Made by a program: the position numbers and the translations under genes. A DNA stretch of 13,693 nucleotides from Chloroflexota bacterium (GTDB lineage Bacteria; Chloroflexota; Ktedonobacteria; Ktedonobacterales; Ktedonobacteraceae). The stretch is from the NCBI GenBank assembly GCA_005879655.1, contig VBJK01000244.1, forward strand, positions 7,210 through 20,902, read 5' to 3'. How positions within the stretch are numbered: the first letter of the stretch is position 1; each line of letters opens with the position of its first letter. The notes beneath the pieces were generated by a model that saw nothing but the letters and a program-made list of their open reading frames with translations, searched no databases and had not been told where the DNA came from. Below, one piece after another: positions 8,313 through 13,693 of the stretch.

Positions 8313-8395
8313 GAGCCTGTTTGAACAGCATTCACTTGGAGAAATGCCATCTGGCTTTTCAGGCTGAGTGAGCTGACCTTTCCAAACGGGCTTCC
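8313..8395. repeat. degenerate inverted repeat upstream of the hydrate-repair gene
   Basis: The 211-bp gap between the acidic protein gene and the next gene holds arms AGCCTGTTTG (from about 8314) and CCAAACGGGCT (to about 8392), plus weak inner complementarity (CATTCACT versus GAGTGAG). It may be an eroded palindromic element or chance. No promoter with both hexamers was identified in this gap. Confidence 0.25.
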
Positions 8396-8449
8396 GAGCA
8401 GTATAGACACAAAAAGCGTTGCAGAAATAGAAAGGCGCGGTGGCCTGGT

Positions 8450-10000
8450 ATGCATATTGTCACTGTTGCAGAAATGAGAGAACTGGAAGCGGAGGCAGAC
8501 CGTCATTATGGTCTAACCTCGCATATCTTGATGAGTATTGCCGGTAGGGTTGCAGCAGAGATCTTTAAGGAGCATTTACCTCCTCACCAATCAATTGTAG
8601 GTCTTGAAGTCCTCTTCTTGATTGGTCCCGGCAATAATGGCGGTGATGGGTTAGTGATGGCACAACATCTCCAAGAGGCTGGCGCTTTAATCACCCTCTA
8701 CTATTGGAAAGAGCATAAAATGGTCATGTACGGAGAGGCTATCGCTCCCGAAAAAGTTGATATGGAACTCGATGGCGCTATTATGGATGCGGATTATATC
8801 ATCGATGCATTGCTTGGTACCGGCACATCGCGTCCCCTACCTGATAGTATGAAAGATATACTGCAACAGGTACATATGCAACGAGAGTTACGTCCGGCGT
8901 TACGCGTTGTCGCTATTGATCTTCCAACCGGCCTGAATGCCGATACCGGAGCAGTAGACCCAGGAACCATTCGTGCTGATATGACGATCACGCTAGCTTG
9001 CCCCAAACAAGGCTTTTTCTTCTTCCCTGGACGTGACTTCATCGGCAAGCTCTACGTGGGTGATATTGGTATTCCTGCTGAATTAGAGAACCACTTGCAC
9101 ACGGAAATGCTGACGAGTGAGCTAGTACGCACCCTGGTACCAGATCGTCCATTGAATAGCAATAAGGGAACCTTTGGCAAGGTGCTGTTATTCTGTGGTT
9201 CACCACCTTACCCCGGTTCTGCTTACCTGGCTGGGAGCGCTGCCGGACGTGTGGGGGCAGGACTGGTAACGCTGGCTGTTACAGCACAAATGCTTCCGAT
9301 ATATGCCAGTACGTTCCATGAAGCAACATTCGTGTTCTATCCAGCCGAAGATGGGAAAAGCTTTGAGCGGTCTCAAGCCCTTATTGAGCATCTACACGGC
9401 TATCGCTCCCTGTTGATCGGACCGGGACTCGGTCAGTCAGCGAATACACGCGAGGTTATTCTCCAGTTGCTGGAATATCTGCGTGCACAGCCGGAAAATA
9501 AGCGTGCAAGGCTAGTAATCGATGCCGATGGTCTGAATAATCTCTCGGCACTAGAACACTGGTGGACACTCTTGCCCAAAGGGACGGTTATCACACCTCA
9601 TCCTGGCGAAATGAGCCGCCTCTGTAATGGTCTGAAGGTATCGGGCGGAGATTTTGAGCGCTTGGAGCTAGCACGGCAAAAGGCTAAGGAGTGGCAGGTG
9701 ACGCTGGTACTCAAAGGAGCCTGTACTATTATCGCTGAACCAGATGGGCGTACGCGCATTAACTGGTTAGCCAATCCAGCACTAGCTAGTGCTGGCACGG
9801 GCGATGTGCTGGCGGGTATGATTAGCGGCTTTCTAGCACAAGGGGTGATCCCCTTTGACGCTGCCAGCGCAAGCGTCTATCTGCATACTCTGGCGGCCAA
9901 TCGGGTAAGCGAGCAGATGGGCTATGCTGGTCTGCATGCGTCTGATCTGCTACCACACATTCCACAGGCAATTGTACAGTGCCAAAGAAAGGCAGAATAA
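8450..10000 (+). CDS. nnr: bifunctional NAD(P)H-hydrate epimerase / ADP-dependent dehydratase
   Basis: Repairs damaged nicotinamide cofactors: the N-terminal domain interconverts R and S forms of NAD(P)H hydrate and the C-terminal domain dehydrates the S form using ADP. The YjeF_N epimerase domain covers about residues 1-215, with GPGNNGGDGLV at 59-69, DALLGTG at 119-125 and IDLPTGLNADTG at 156-167. The carbohydrate-kinase-like dehydratase domain runs from about 230 to 516, with GTFGKVLLFCG at 240-250, GPGLG at 324-328, IDADGLN at 357-363, TPHPGEMSRL at 382-391 and the nucleotide-binding AGTGDVLAG at 448-456. The length is normal for the fused form. The ribosome site is weak (AGAAAGG about 14 nt upstream), but no other in-frame start fits. 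Its last 51 bases overlap the antisense end of rplI. Confidence 0.95.
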   Translation: MHIVTVAEMRELEAEADRHYGLTSHILMSIAGRVAAEIFKEHLPPHQSIVGLEVLFLIGPGNNGGDGLVMAQHLQEAGALITLYYWKEHKMVMYGEAIAPEKVDMELDGAIMDADYIIDALLGTGTSRPLPDSMKDILQQVHMQRELRPALRVVAIDLPTGLNADTGAVDPGTIRADMTITLACPKQGFFFFPGRDFIGKLYVGDIGIPAELENHLHTEMLTSELVRTLVPDRPLNSNKGTFGKVLLFCGSPPYPGSAYLAGSAAGRVGAGLVTLAVTAQMLPIYASTFHEATFVFYPAEDGKSFERSQALIEHLHGYRSLLIGPGLGQSANTREVILQLLEYLRAQPENKRARLVIDADGLNNLSALEHWWTLLPKGTVITPHPGEMSRLCNGLKVSGGDFERLELARQKAKEWQVTLVLKGACTIIAEPDGRTRINWLANPALASAGTGDVLAGMISGFLAQGVIPFDAASASVYLHTLAANRVSEQMGYAGLHASDLLPHIPQAIVQCQRKAE

Positions 10001-10456
10001 GATACATATGCTGTACGAGCATGAGCCGACCGGCTCATGCTCGTACAATTTCGTAGCGACTTTCACCGGGATCGTGAAGGTTCCTACGGCACGAATTGGC
10101 TCAGACAGATCAATCATGCGACGATCAATCACAATATTCTCACTCTTACGCAGGGCGGCAGCGATATCTTGGCTGGTGATCGATCCATAGAGGCGACCCT
10201 GGCTACCAACTCTCGCTTTAAAGGTGAGCGAAACCTCACTCAGCCGCTCAGCCTGCTGCCGATTTAACTCCGCCTGCTTCTCCAACTTGTGCTGTTCCGC
10301 GGCTATGCGTTGCTTGCGAGATGCCAACAGGCCGGGGGTTGCTCCAGCTGCTAGGCGACGCGGCAAGAGATAGTTACGGGCATAGCCATCGGCAACCTCT
10401 TTCAGGTCGCCAGCCTTTCCCAGACTTTCAATGTCTTGTAGTAAAATTATTTTCAT
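9950..10456 (-). CDS. rplI: 50S ribosomal protein L9 with extended, altered C terminus
   Basis: Ribosomal protein L9, which binds 23S rRNA near the base of the L1 stalk. The N-terminal domain is canonical (MKIILLQDIESLGKAGD, then VADGYARNYLLP at 21-32), a charged connecting helix spans about 45-75, and the C-terminal domain shows GSQGRLYGSITSQDIA at 84-99 and PVKV at 130-133. Bacillus-type L9 ends about 16 residues after the corresponding PVKL, in a strand of HPEVTA..V type. Here that segment is shortened, the frame runs through the hairpin at 10012-10047 as YEHEPVGSCSY, and it ends in a cysteine-containing hydrophobic tail inside nnr at 9950, giving 168 residues instead of about 148. GAGGAG 12 nt upstream supports the start at 10456 rather than the in-frame ATG at 10534. 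The gene is solitary, without rpsF, ssb or rpsR beside it. Confidence 0.9.
   Translation of the reverse strand: MKIILLQDIESLGKAGDLKEVADGYARNYLLPRRLAAGATPGLLASRKQRIAAEQHKLEKQAELNRQQAERLSEVSLTFKARVGSQGRLYGSITSQDIAAALRKSENIVIDRRMIDLSEPIRAVGTFTIPVKVATKLYEHEPVGSCSYSICILFCLSLALYNCLWNVW
10012..10047. terminator. perfect 17-bp hairpin at the nnr/rplI convergence
   Basis: Arms 10012-10028 (TGTACGAGCATGAGCCG) and 10031-10047 are exact reverse complements separated by 2 bases, so in RNA about 16 bp with a 4-nt loop. It begins 11 bp after the nnr stop codon and is placed as a bidirectional terminator. T-tracts are poor on both sides. It is also inside the rplI reading frame, which passes through it without a stop. 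Confidence 0.65.
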
Positions 10457-10525
10457 GGTGTGACAAAACTCCTCATAGAGGCACGCTGAGACCCGCCTAC
10501 CTCTTCTTGCAATAATACGGTTGCA

Positions 10526-10554
10526 AGTATACACCGTACCTCTACGTAAAGCAA
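10526..10554 (-). promoter_or_regulatory. sigma-70-type promoter of rplI
   Basis: On the minus strand, TTGCTT (complement of 10549-10554) and TATACT (complement of 10526-10531) are spaced by 17 bp and lie about 70 bp before the rplI start codon. Spacing and -10 box are close to consensus. Confidence 0.65.
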
Positions 10555-10597
10555 GACTTCTTCATGTATTACAGCGGGTAAGCGTCGGACTTTGTTC

Positions 10598-10719
10598 CTA
10601 GTGCATTAGTCCCAAAACCTTTTGGGGAATGAGAGAATTTGGGGACACCCCAAACCCCGCCAAGGAGGCTTCGCCCCGTGGACCCCCAAGCCCTACTACC
10701 TCTCTTGTTTCTGCACTAG
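10598..10719. repeat. MITE-like element, copy 1
   Basis: A 122-bp unit bounded by CTAGTGCA and TGCACTAG. A copy about 80% identical by eye lies in the same orientation at 11393-11513. Shared internal features are a CCAAAACC/TTTTGGGG hairpin, the exact palindrome TTTGGGGACACCCCAAA and the motif GGCTTCGCC. The terminal inverted repeat, small size and absence of coding capacity fit a non-autonomous element; both ends carry TA (or CTAG), compatible with a TA target as used by IS630/Tc1-type transposases. That mobiliser is inference. Confidence 0.75.
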
Positions 10720-10778
10720 TAAACATACTATCCGGTAGGTTAGTAATTTTAGAAGAGGCATGCCATCAGATCCTCAGT

Positions 10779-11345
10779 TTATTTGACCGTTGTTATTTCA
10801 AAGACTGGAATGCCCCGCATACGAGCTTCATCAGCGAAGTTGGCAGTCAGATCATCTTGACCACGAGACTGACCATCCCATACAAGCACTGCAAGAACGG
10901 AATTTGCCGCTTGTTCTCTTTTATTATGAATAGCTTGTTGAGCAATAGTAAGCGCTTTATCGAGTATTACTTTGTTTGTAGTTATAAATATATTGTTATC
11001 CTCATCTGGTTCGCTAAGCACCATAAGATGCTTTGCTGCTTGCACTTCCTTTGTTATCCGGTCAAACAATGTCCCCCATTCCCCAGGACGATCTGTGACT
11101 GAGGCCGTACGAAAGCGATCTTGCGCGAATGGTAAGATGATGTAGCGCTCAATACCCAACTCCCCGGCAACATCTAATGCCAGCAGGTCGGCTCCGCAAG
11201 CCGCCGAGCAGACAAGAGCTGTCGCCTTGCGGTGTATGAGAAACTGATAGACGCGCTCTCGCACAAGGGCCGCATCATGTAAGGGAAAGCGAGTAATCTC
11301 GGCATCGGACGCATCAATGCGACGGCCTGCTAACGCAATGATCAT
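10779..11345 (-). CDS. SLOG-family (LOG/DprA-like Rossmann) nucleotide-binding protein
   Basis: Small soluble Rossmann-fold protein of 188 residues that looks like a SLOG domain, a superfamily that includes LOG nucleotide hydrolases and DprA and, in conflict systems, senses or processes nucleotide signals. Visible motifs: first strand and turn IALAGRRID at 3-11, SAACGADLLALDVA at 47-60 (the nucleotide-loop and helix position), LPFAQDRF-T-SV at 71-83, a W-x-x-x-F segment at 90-94, and the late VLVWDGQSRGQDDLTANF at 153-170 followed by RGIPVFEI. No membrane segment or signal peptide is seen. AGGAG 7 nt before the ATG at 11345 fixes the start; the frame is open further upstream through a repeat, but that part is not protein-like. 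The divergent neighbours are two SLATT-type genes, the classic partners of SLOG. The exact ligand is unknown. A deoxyribosyltransferase-like fold is the main alternative. Confidence 0.72.
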   Translation of the reverse strand: MIIALAGRRIDASDAEITRFPLHDAALVRERVYQFLIHRKATALVCSAACGADLLALDVAGELGIERYIILPFAQDRFRTASVTDRPGEWGTLFDRITKEVQAAKHLMVLSEPDEDNNIFITTNKVILDKALTIAQQAIHNKREQAANSVLAVLVWDGQSRGQDDLTANFADEARMRGIPVFEITTVK

Positions 11346-11392
11346 ATGTCTTCTCCTAAAGCCCGGTAGTGTAACTATGCAGGTACCCTCTC

Positions 11393-11513
11393 CTAGTGCA
11401 GAACCCCAAAACCCTTTGGGGAATGGGAGCATTTGGGGACACCCCAAACCCCACCAGGGTGGCTTCGCCAAATGCCACCCCCAATCCCTATCCCTCTCGT
11501 GTTTCTGCACTAG
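11393..11513. repeat. MITE-like element, copy 2
   Basis: A 121-bp unit with ends CTAGTGCAGAA and TTTCTGCACTAG, directly repeated relative to 10598-10719. Internal hairpins are CCCCAAAACCCTTTGGGG (11404-11421), TTTGGGGACACCCCAAA (11432-11448) and GGGTGGC/GCCACCC (11457-11463 with 11474-11480). It lies 48 bp upstream of the SLOG start codon and so probably within or next to that gene's leader. Confidence 0.75.
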
Positions 11514-11544
11514 CTTTCTCAGCGCCTGCGGCGCTTCGCAAGTC

Positions 11545-11595
11545 GTTTGATGTGGTTGGTAGTTGGGCGCAGCCCAACCACCAACCACATCAAAC
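11545..11595. repeat. long hairpin (24-bp stem, 3-nt centre)
   Basis: Arms 11545-11568 and 11572-11595 are reverse complements with one mismatch; the ends read GTTTGATGTGG and CCACATCAAAC. Outside them weaker complementarity (CCTGCGG at 11525-11531 with CCGCAGG at 11606-11612) extends the structure. It lies 31 bp from MITE copy 2. No T-tract follows on either strand, so it looks like a palindromic repeat rather than a terminator. Confidence 0.75.
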
Positions 11596-11703
11596 AGGCG
11601 AGCTACCGCAGGTGGCGAGGCGTCCTGAACAGTTACGTTGTAACGTATATTATTACCGTGAATGTGGCTAATATATAGTTTTTTACTCGACGCTATCCTG
11701 ACT

Positions 11704-11742
11704 CTAGAAATTTCTTTTTTCTAGTTTAAAGACACTTTAACT
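11704..11742. promoter_or_regulatory. operator-like inverted repeats upstream of the SLATT operon
   Basis: Two short dyads occur in AT-rich DNA: CTAGAAA (11704-11710) with TTTCTAG (11718-11724), and AGTTTAAAG (11723-11731) with CTTTAACT (11735-11742). A third dyad, TACGTT/AACGTA, is at 11634-11647. They could bind a repressor or activator, but AT-rich DNA gives such dyads by chance. Confidence 0.3.
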
Positions 11743-11768
11743 GTATTAAGAATCATTGTATCATGTTC

Positions 11769-11803
11769 TTGCCAATTGTCAAACGGACCATATACCTTAT
11801 ACC
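11769..11803 (+). promoter_or_regulatory. candidate promoter of the SLATT operon
   Basis: Two overlapping hexamer pairs fit a sigma-70 promoter: TTGCCA (11769-11774) with TATACC (11791-11796), and TTGTCA (11776-11781) with TATACC (11798-11803), each with 16-bp spacing. The SLATT start codon lies about 125 bp downstream. Confidence 0.4.
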
Positions 11804-11926
11804 GAAGGGAGCTTTTCAAATTCGCCTGTAAGTGGTACTATACTTCAAAAGCACAGAACAAGTGTTAGCTCTCACATTCCGTGGTTTGAAACGAGAGTGG
11901 CTTCCGGTTACAAGTTGGAGATTCTA

Positions 11927-12427
11927 ATGGAACTATTTAGGCGACTGCCGAGGTTGCAGCCCCTACCACGCAAGGCACAGGAACTTGTTCCAGCTGGAGA
12001 ATGGAGCGCATACCCCGCTTTTCAGGACGATTTTGAGATACTAGAAAAAGAGTTACTACCAGCATTTCGTGAACTAGATAACGAAGCCATAAGTAAGCAG
12101 AACAGGTATCGATGGCTCTATATCATCTTGATCTTTGGTGGAGCGATGGCTACTATTCTTGGGATAACTCAACTAGCATTTACCAATGTGTCAGGGATTG
12201 GCATTACCGGAGCAATTGTCGCCGCCTTTTTAGCGGTTGCTACTGCTATGCTGCAAAGGTTTAAGGACCATGAGCGCTACTTAAACGCTCGCTTGGCCGC
12301 CGAACGGCTACGCAGTGAATATTTCTTATTTCTTGGGCATTATGGGCAGTATGCTAACGAGCAAGATCGCGTTCATTACCTGATTCGACAGGTGGTGGAT
12401 CTTAAAGCAAAGGGTGAAATTGTATGA
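11927..12427 (+). CDS. SLATT-like (DUF4231-type) two-TM protein, first of pair
   Basis: Predicted SLATT protein (SMODS- and SLOG-associating two-TM effector), a family proposed to oligomerise in the inner membrane and disrupt it when a nucleotide sensor is triggered. A 62-residue acidic N-terminal segment precedes two hydrophobic helices at about 63-82 and 91-109 joined by a very short loop, then a charged cytoplasmic helix with the pattern FKDHERYLNARLAAERLRSEYF (in parts at 112-133), the hallmark helix of DUF4231-like SLATT proteins. No signal peptide is seen. The start at 11927 is chosen because GGAG at 11917-11920 lies 6 nt upstream; an in-frame ATG at 11756 would add 57 residues of non-conserved character across the promoter region. 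The last four bases overlap the next gene (ATGA), so the pair is translationally coupled. The divergent SLOG gene is the likely partner. Confidence 0.75.
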   Translation: MELFRRLPRLQPLPRKAQELVPAGEWSAYPAFQDDFEILEKELLPAFRELDNEAISKQNRYRWLYIILIFGGAMATILGITQLAFTNVSGIGITGAIVAAFLAVATAMLQRFKDHERYLNARLAAERLRSEYFLFLGHYGQYANEQDRVHYLIRQVVDLKAKGEIV

Positions 12428-12903
12428 ATCAGCGCGATGATCAGCAGTTCCTGGAACTGTATCGCAAATTTCGCTACGAGGATCAGCTCGTCTACTACCT
12501 GAATCGTCGAGGGGAATTTAGCAAGGCTCAGGCACAAGCGTTCTACATAATTATGGGGTTACTAGCCATCGTTGTTGTGGCAGGAACAATAGCGTCCTTT
12601 GATGTCCCCCCCTGGTTAAAATGGACGTGCTTGTTGGCCGCTGCTATTTGTCCAGTGCTCTCCACAGCATTTACGGCTTACAGTGCTCTGTATGGCTTTG
12701 AACAACAGGCAAAGTTGTACCAGGATACTATCCGCAACTTACAGCAAGCCCGTGTCCTTATGCCTGATGTGCAGCGAGGCTTGAGTCAGACAGACTTTGC
12801 AAACCAACTGGACAATTATGTGCAGGAGATTGAAAGTACTTTCCTTAAGGAACAAAGTCAATGGGGACAGTTCGCTAAGAACATGAAACCACCGGAACCA
12901 TAG
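12424..12903 (+). CDS. SLATT-like two-TM protein, second of pair
   Basis: Second small membrane protein, 159 residues, with the same architecture as its neighbour but a different sequence. A short N-terminal helix contains FRYEDQLVYYLNRRGEFSKAQ; two hydrophobic helices lie at about 38-58 and 65-87 with a short PPW-containing turn; then a long amphipathic cytoplasmic helix with YGFEQQAKLYQDTIRNLQQA (90-109), resembling the post-TM helix of other SLATT groups. The start ATG overlaps the stop of the previous gene (ATGA), implying coupled synthesis and perhaps a hetero-oligomeric complex. No enzymatic motif is seen. SLATT assignment rests on topology, helix pattern and context; another 2-TM family is possible. 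Confidence 0.7.
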   Translation: MNQRDDQQFLELYRKFRYEDQLVYYLNRRGEFSKAQAQAFYIIMGLLAIVVVAGTIASFDVPPWLKWTCLLAAAICPVLSTAFTAYSALYGFEQQAKLYQDTIRNLQQARVLMPDVQRGLSQTDFANQLDNYVQEIESTFLKEQSQWGQFAKNMKPPEP

Positions 12904-12924
12904 ATTATCATAAGGAGTAACACC

Positions 12925-13693
12925 GTGAGATTGGTAAGCTTTGCAACCAGAGACCTTCCCAAACCGCATTTAGGCATTGTACGCGATGACGAGGTTGTCG
13001 ATGTTGACTTGGCTGGGCAAGCGTTACGGCTCACCGCCCCTGATCAGATGCTTGATCTCATCGACAATTATGAACGCTACCTGCCCGCCCTCCAGGCCAT
13101 CTTGCAGAAAGCTGGCCAGCGTCGCTTTACTCAGGTACGTACATTCTCAGATATTGGAGCCGCCCATCTGCTCAGTGAAGTAGTGTTAGCTGCACCAATT
13201 CCTCGTCCACGCAAAAACATTTTCTGTCTTGCCACCAACTATCAAGAGCACCTGCAAGAGACCGCCAACCTACGTGACCATAGCGGCATTATGCCAGAAT
13301 ATCCTGTCTTCTTCACTAAAGCACCCACTACCGTCAACAGCCCGTACGGAACCATCGTCATCGATCCCGCAATCTCTACAGAGATCGATTGGGAGGTTGA
13401 GCTGGCGGTGATCATTGGCAAGACTGGCAAAAACATTCGGCAAGAGGATGCGCCCTCGTACGTCTTTGGCTACACTGTGCTCAATGATCTAAGCGCGCGT
13501 GATATACAAACACGCCACCGGCAATTCTTCAAGGGCAAGAGCTTGGACGGCTTATGTCCCATGGGACCATGCATTGTCACAGCGGACGAGCTACCAGATC
13601 CTCACAATCTGGGCTTACGTTTGCGCGTCAATGGCATAACCAAACAGGCATCCAATACCAGCCTCATGATCTTCTCGATCAATACAGCCATTG
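12925..13693 (+). CDS. fumarylacetoacetate hydrolase (FAH) family protein, 3'-truncated
   Basis: Metal-dependent hydrolase or isomerase/decarboxylase of the FAH superfamily, acting on beta-diketo or 2-oxo acids in aromatic or sugar-acid breakdown; the substrate cannot be told from sequence alone. An N-terminal lid domain (MRLVSFAT start, about 1-90) is followed by the catalytic domain beginning PIPRPRKNIFCLATNYQEH (91-109), with PVFFTKAPTT at 127-136, the metal-ligand segment WEVELAVIIGK at 156-166 (E157, E159), GYTVLNDLSARD at 182-193 (D188) and KGKSLDGLCPMGP at 203-215. The GTG start at 12925 is supported by AAGGAG at 12912-12917, 7 nt upstream. The frame is open to the window end after 256 codons, near the full family length. 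It follows the SLATT pair by 21 bp and may be co-transcribed, but its metabolic character suggests an unrelated resident gene. Confidence 0.88.
   Translation, partial: MRLVSFATRDLPKPHLGIVRDDEVVDVDLAGQALRLTAPDQMLDLIDNYERYLPALQAILQKAGQRRFTQVRTFSDIGAAHLLSEVVLAAPIPRPRKNIFCLATNYQEHLQETANLRDHSGIMPEYPVFFTKAPTTVNSPYGTIVIDPAISTEIDWEVELAVIIGKTGKNIRQEDAPSYVFGYTVLNDLSARDIQTRHRQFFKGKSLDGLCPMGPCIVTADELPDPHNLGLRLRVNGITKQASNTSLMIFSINTAI

Larger units (their letters stand above)
10457..10778. other. intergenic region between rplI and the SLOG gene
   Basis: This 322-bp stretch lies between the 5' end of rplI and the 3' end of the SLOG gene. It holds the rplI ribosome site and promoter, and the first MITE-like copy (10598-10719). 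The last 59 bp before the SLOG stop codon show no recognisable gene or strong terminator. Confidence 0.7.
11346..11926. other. divergent control region between SLOG and SLATT genes
   Basis: A 581-bp noncoding stretch. From left to right it holds the SLOG ribosome site (11353-11357), MITE-like copy 2, a 24-bp-stem hairpin, an AT-rich segment with several short inverted repeats, a candidate promoter reading toward the SLATT genes, and the SLATT ribosome site GGAG at 11917-11920. Open frames crossing it are repeat-derived and were rejected. Confidence 0.7.

Noticed and set aside
10457..10534. Longer N terminus of L9 from an ATG at 10534
   Set aside because: It would start inside the promoter; the canonical MKIILLQ start at 10456 has GAGGAG upstream.
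10629..11102. Plus-strand open frame of 157 codons
   Set aside because: It crosses MITE copy 1 and runs antisense through the SLOG gene; the product is not protein-like.
11393..11513. CRISPR or tandem array reading of the repeated unit
   Set aside because: Only two copies, about 670 bp apart with a gene between, and with terminal inverted repeats; this fits a MITE-like element, not an array.
11346..11588. In-frame upstream extension of the SLOG gene adding about 80 residues
   Set aside because: The extension translates MITE copy 2 and part of the hairpin, has no conserved protein character, and a good AGGAG precedes the ATG at 11345.
11756..11926. Longer start for the first SLATT gene
   Set aside because: No ribosome site at 11756; the region contains candidate promoter hexamers, and GGAG supports the ATG at 11927.

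Overview
The window reads as a stretch of bacterial chromosome with roughly balanced base composition, well-formed Shine-Dalgarno sites and many palindromic repeats. A Ser/Thr kinase fused to a WD40 propeller, solitary rplI, a large FtsX-type permease and abundant small palindromes together suggest a Ktedonobacter-like member of the Chloroflexota. This placement is inference from gene style; no marker proves it.

Layout: (1) 2-2254, the 3' part of a two-FtsX-domain ABC permease. (2) 2325-3944, a probable operon of a SigZ-like sigma factor and an arsenite methyltransferase (ArsM). The sigma factor's C-terminal tail and the ArsM N-terminal region both carry paired-cysteine clusters. (3) 4015-4590 minus, a thioredoxin-like redoxin converging on arsM across a hairpin. 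(4) An 86-bp near-palindrome with an outward TATAAT in each arm separates the redoxin gene from a divergent kinase-WD40 gene (4882-7005), whose membrane segment starts with a Tat-like SRRAFL motif. (5) 7132-8238, an unrecognised acidic protein. (6) 8450-10000, the bifunctional NAD(P)H-hydrate repair enzyme, overlapping tail to tail with rplI (9950-10456 minus). The rplI frame runs through the shared hairpin instead of stopping at the usual place.

(7) 10598-12903 is the accessory part and the most interesting. A small SLOG-type nucleotide-binding Rossmann protein (10779-11345 minus) lies divergent from two translationally coupled two-TM proteins (11927-12427 and 12424-12903) that look like SLATT effectors. 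SLOG plus SLATT is a predicted nucleotide-triggered, membrane-acting conflict system; here it has one sensor-like and two different effector-like genes and no visible nucleotide-making enzyme. The SLOG gene alone is bracketed by two directly repeated ~120-bp MITE-like elements with shared terminal inverted repeats. The divergent control region also holds a second long hairpin and several operator-like inverted repeats. (8) 12925 to the end is the 5' part of a fumarylacetoacetate-hydrolase-family gene with a GTG start.

No tRNA, rRNA, CRISPR array or intact transposase gene was seen. Family assignments come from recognising motifs by eye; no database search was run.
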